From Paenibacillus sp. FSL W8-0426 (lineage in GTDB: Bacteria > Bacillota > Bacilli > Paenibacillales > Paenibacillaceae), in assembly GCF_037969725.1 (NCBI RefSeq), contig NZ_CP150203.1, forward strand, positions 5,656,001 through 5,720,000: DNA of 64,000 bases, in the 5' to 3' direction. A model generated the notes under the pieces. It was not told where the DNA came from, searched no databases, and saw only the letters and a program-made list of their open reading frames with translations. Positions 62,445 to 64,000 of the stretch are shown here, piece by piece. Position 1 is the first letter of the stretch. Every line of letters starts with the position of its first letter. The position numbers and the translations under genes are program-made.

Positions 62445-63544
62445 TCGTTCAACTCCCTGCACGCCTGGTACAGTCCGCGCCACTCCGATCCCCGCTTCTT
62501 CATGACGTTGTCGAGGTATTCCTTCCACACCAGCTTGTCCTTGTCATCGTCTTTGACGATGGCCCCCTGCAAACCCGCAGCCAGATCTTCGTCCGACAGC
62601 TCGCCATTGCCGAAACTGGCGGACAGCGCCATGCTGTTGGTAAGCAGCGAGATCGCTTCGGCAGTGGAAATAACGCCGCCCGGAGACTTTAATTTCTCCT
62701 TCCGGTCGAGCGTCATGCCGCTGCGAAGCTCGCGGAATATGGTTACGACTTTCAACAAGGCTTCGTCCGCCGGCGGAGCTGCGTGCAGTTGGTACGAAGC
62801 AGCGATTTCGCTTACCCGTTTTTTGACAATGGAAAGCTCGGTTTCAAGATCGGAAGGCGCAGGCAGCACGATGATGTTGAATCGGCGCTTGAGGGCCGCG
62901 GACATTTCGTTGACGCCGCGGTCGCGCGTATTCGCCGTTGCGATAATCGAAAACCCTTTACGCGCACTCGTCTCGCTGCCAAGCTCCGGCACCGAGACGG
63001 TCTTTTCGGACAGAATGGAGATCAAAGCGTCCTGCACTTCGGAAGCGCAGCGCGAGATTTCCTCGAAGCGGGCAATGCTGCCGTCTTCCATGGCCCGCAT
63101 GATTGGGCTGCGTACCAGCGCCTCCGGTGTCGGCCCGTTGGCGAGCAGCATCGCGTAGTTCCACGAATAGCGCACTTGTTCCTCCGTCGTGCCCGCCGTC
63201 CCTTGAACGACGAGTCCCGAATTGCCGCAAACCGCGGCAGACAGGTTCTCCGACAGCCATGACTTGGCTGTTCCCGGCTCGCCGATCAACAGCAGCGCAC
63301 GGTCGGTAACCAGCGTTGCGATAGCCATTTCGACCAGTCTTCGGTTCCCTATGTACTTGGGCGTAATATCCACTTTGCCGGCTTTGCCACCGGTAATGTA
63401 AGTCAGTACGGCACGCGGGGACATTTGCCACCCTGGCGGAACCGCTCCCTTGTCTTCCTTTTTAAGCGCCTCAATCTCTTCGCGATACAGCAGTTCAGCC
63501 GGAAGGCGCATGACATCCTGTGCTTGTTTTTTCGTTGCGGCCAT
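62441..63544 (-). CDS. MoxR-type AAA+ ATPase (YehL-like)
   Basis: 367 residues. LLLIGEPGTAKSWLSENLSA (residues 85-104) is Walker A with Lys94. FEEISRCASEVQDALISILSE covers the Walker B region, here with FEEI rather than the usual DE(I/A), and FSIIATANTRDRGVNEMSAALKRRFN the sensor 1 and arginine finger. The insert before the lid is of MoxR type. GAGAGGGGAA precedes the ATG. It works with the VWA and DUF5682 genes downstream in a coupled operon, the layout of E. coli yehLMPQ. The cellular role of these cassettes is not established. Confidence 0.92.
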   Translation of the reverse strand: MAATKKQAQDVMRLPAELLYREEIEALKKEDKGAVPPGWQMSPRAVLTYITGGKAGKVDITPKYIGNRRLVEMAIATLVTDRALLLIGEPGTAKSWLSENLSAAVCGNSGLVVQGTAGTTEEQVRYSWNYAMLLANGPTPEALVRSPIMRAMEDGSIARFEEISRCASEVQDALISILSEKTVSVPELGSETSARKGFSIIATANTRDRGVNEMSAALKRRFNIIVLPAPSDLETELSIVKKRVSEIAASYQLHAAPPADEALLKVVTIFRELRSGMTLDRKEKLKSPGGVISTAEAISLLTNSMALSASFGNGELSDEDLAAGLQGAIVKDDDKDKLVWKEYLDNVMKKRGSEWRGLYQACRELNE

Positions 63545-63675
63545 TTCGATATTCCCCTCTCCATGATGGACCTATTTCTTTCACCAATCTTGTTCCAAAA
63601 TCCAAATCACCCTTCGCCCGGTGCTGCCGGGCGGCCTGAAATCGAAAGGATATTCTCTGTTTATGGAAAACCGGT

Positions 63676-64000
63676 TTACACCGATGCTGCCCGGCGCCGA
63701 AGCGTATGAACGATCTCTTCGAGCTGCTCCTTAAGGCCTTCATAGCGTACTTCCGGGAGTAACGCCTCTACCCTGTCCGCCACTTCTGCGGCCAGATGAT
63801 CGGGGACGCGAAGCAAACGTTCGCTCTCTTCGGAGTACATGCTATATGTGCGTTTCCAATCTTTTCGCTCCATCCATTGCACCAGAAGTTCGGCTTTTAT
63901 ATCCTCAGCAGCACCGCCGGCATCCAGGGCGGCGAAAATGTAATGCGAGTCATGATTGTTGGCTTTTTCTATGGCTTTTTCGATATAAGGAAGCAACCTG
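63676..64000 (-). CDS. C-terminal end of a further MoxR-cassette gene (possibly SWIM-finger)
   Basis: The frame is open to the window edge and gives about 107 residues: a helical tail with YIFAALDAGG, WMERKDWKRTYSMYSEESERLL and EQLEEIVHTLRRR. It is upstream of the MoxR gene in the same direction, 131 bp away. In E. coli yehLMPQ and similar loci the fourth gene is a SWIM zinc-finger protein; the tail is compatible with that but has no diagnostic motif. The start is off the window. Confidence 0.6.
   Translation of the reverse strand, partial: RLLPYIEKAIEKANNHDSHYIFAALDAGGAAEDIKAELLVQWMERKDWKRTYSMYSEESERLLRVPDHLAAEVADRVEALLPEVRYEGLKEQLEEIVHTLRRRAASV

Overview
The window looks like a chromosomal segment of a Paenibacillus-type endospore former (Bacillota). 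Codon use is moderately GC-rich, most genes have strong AAGGAGG-type ribosome binding sites, and the gene content fits: sdhCAB, uvrC-trxA, dnaB/dnaI, hemQ, a yuiB/yumB/yumC-like group, the sporulation checkpoint gene sda, a YheC/D-type spore-coat protein, YesMN-type two-component genes and many glycoside hydrolases. No rRNA, tRNA, CRISPR array, prophage or complete insertion sequence was seen. Family names come from reading motifs by eye, not from a database search.

Layout. 0-3 kb: the end of a histidinol-phosphatase gene, a GNAT acetyltransferase and two metallophosphoesterases. 3-8 kb: succinate dehydrogenase genes (sdhC-sdhA-sdhB, minus strand) with a divergent LysR regulator; the sdhA-sdhB gap is filled by a duplicated repeat. 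8-12 kb: Ktr/Trk potassium uptake pair and a CPBP membrane protease. 12-16 kb: uvrC (with an unusual acidic insertion), trxA, a 51-aa membrane protein and dnaI. 16.6-17.8 kb: TetR regulator and DoxX-like protein.

17.9-38.3 kb is a mannoside-utilisation locus on the minus strand. A YesMN-type sensor and response regulator lead a solute-binding lipoprotein and two permeases, followed by five signal-peptide-less (hence probably cytoplasmic) glycosidases: GH3, two GH38 alpha-mannosidases, a GH125 exo-alpha-1,6-mannosidase and a large unclassified clan GH-A enzyme. The likely role is import of manno-oligosaccharides (N-glycan or yeast mannan fragments) and intracellular trimming. Matches to the CcpA operator (cre) precede the sensor gene and the binding-protein gene. 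This block and the TetR/DoxX pair lie between dnaB and dnaI, which are adjacent in Bacillus.

38.3-39.3 kb is a repeat-rich non-coding region. 39.3-46.2 kb: dnaB, yuiB-like, hemQ, an NADH dehydrogenase, ferredoxin-NADP reductase, a zinc-ribbon protein whose RBS lies inside a long hairpin, and sda preceded by a dense cluster of DnaA boxes. 46.5-51.3 kb: YheC/D-like ATP-grasp protein, a membrane protein, and convergent ppx and ppk for polyphosphate. 51.8-54 kb: a structured transcript candidate with its own promoter and terminator, a secreted GH53 galactanase and an NAD(P)-binding protein. 54.4-58.3 kb: a secreted 1300-aa amylase of the rare GH119 type with three FN3 and two CBM25 modules, under likely CcpA-type control. 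58.8-64 kb: a MoxR ATPase - DUF5682 - VWA cassette (similar to E. coli yehLMPQ) with a fourth gene running off the window.

The best candidates for undescribed biology are a small palindromic element with terminal inverted repeats present in several copies (a MITE-like family), the clustered inverted units and the hexamer-like tract at 38.9-39.2 kb, the structured RNA at 51.87-52.03 kb, the hairpin that buries the RBS and start of the zinc-ribbon gene, the clan GH-A enzyme, and the MoxR/DUF5682/VWA cassette.
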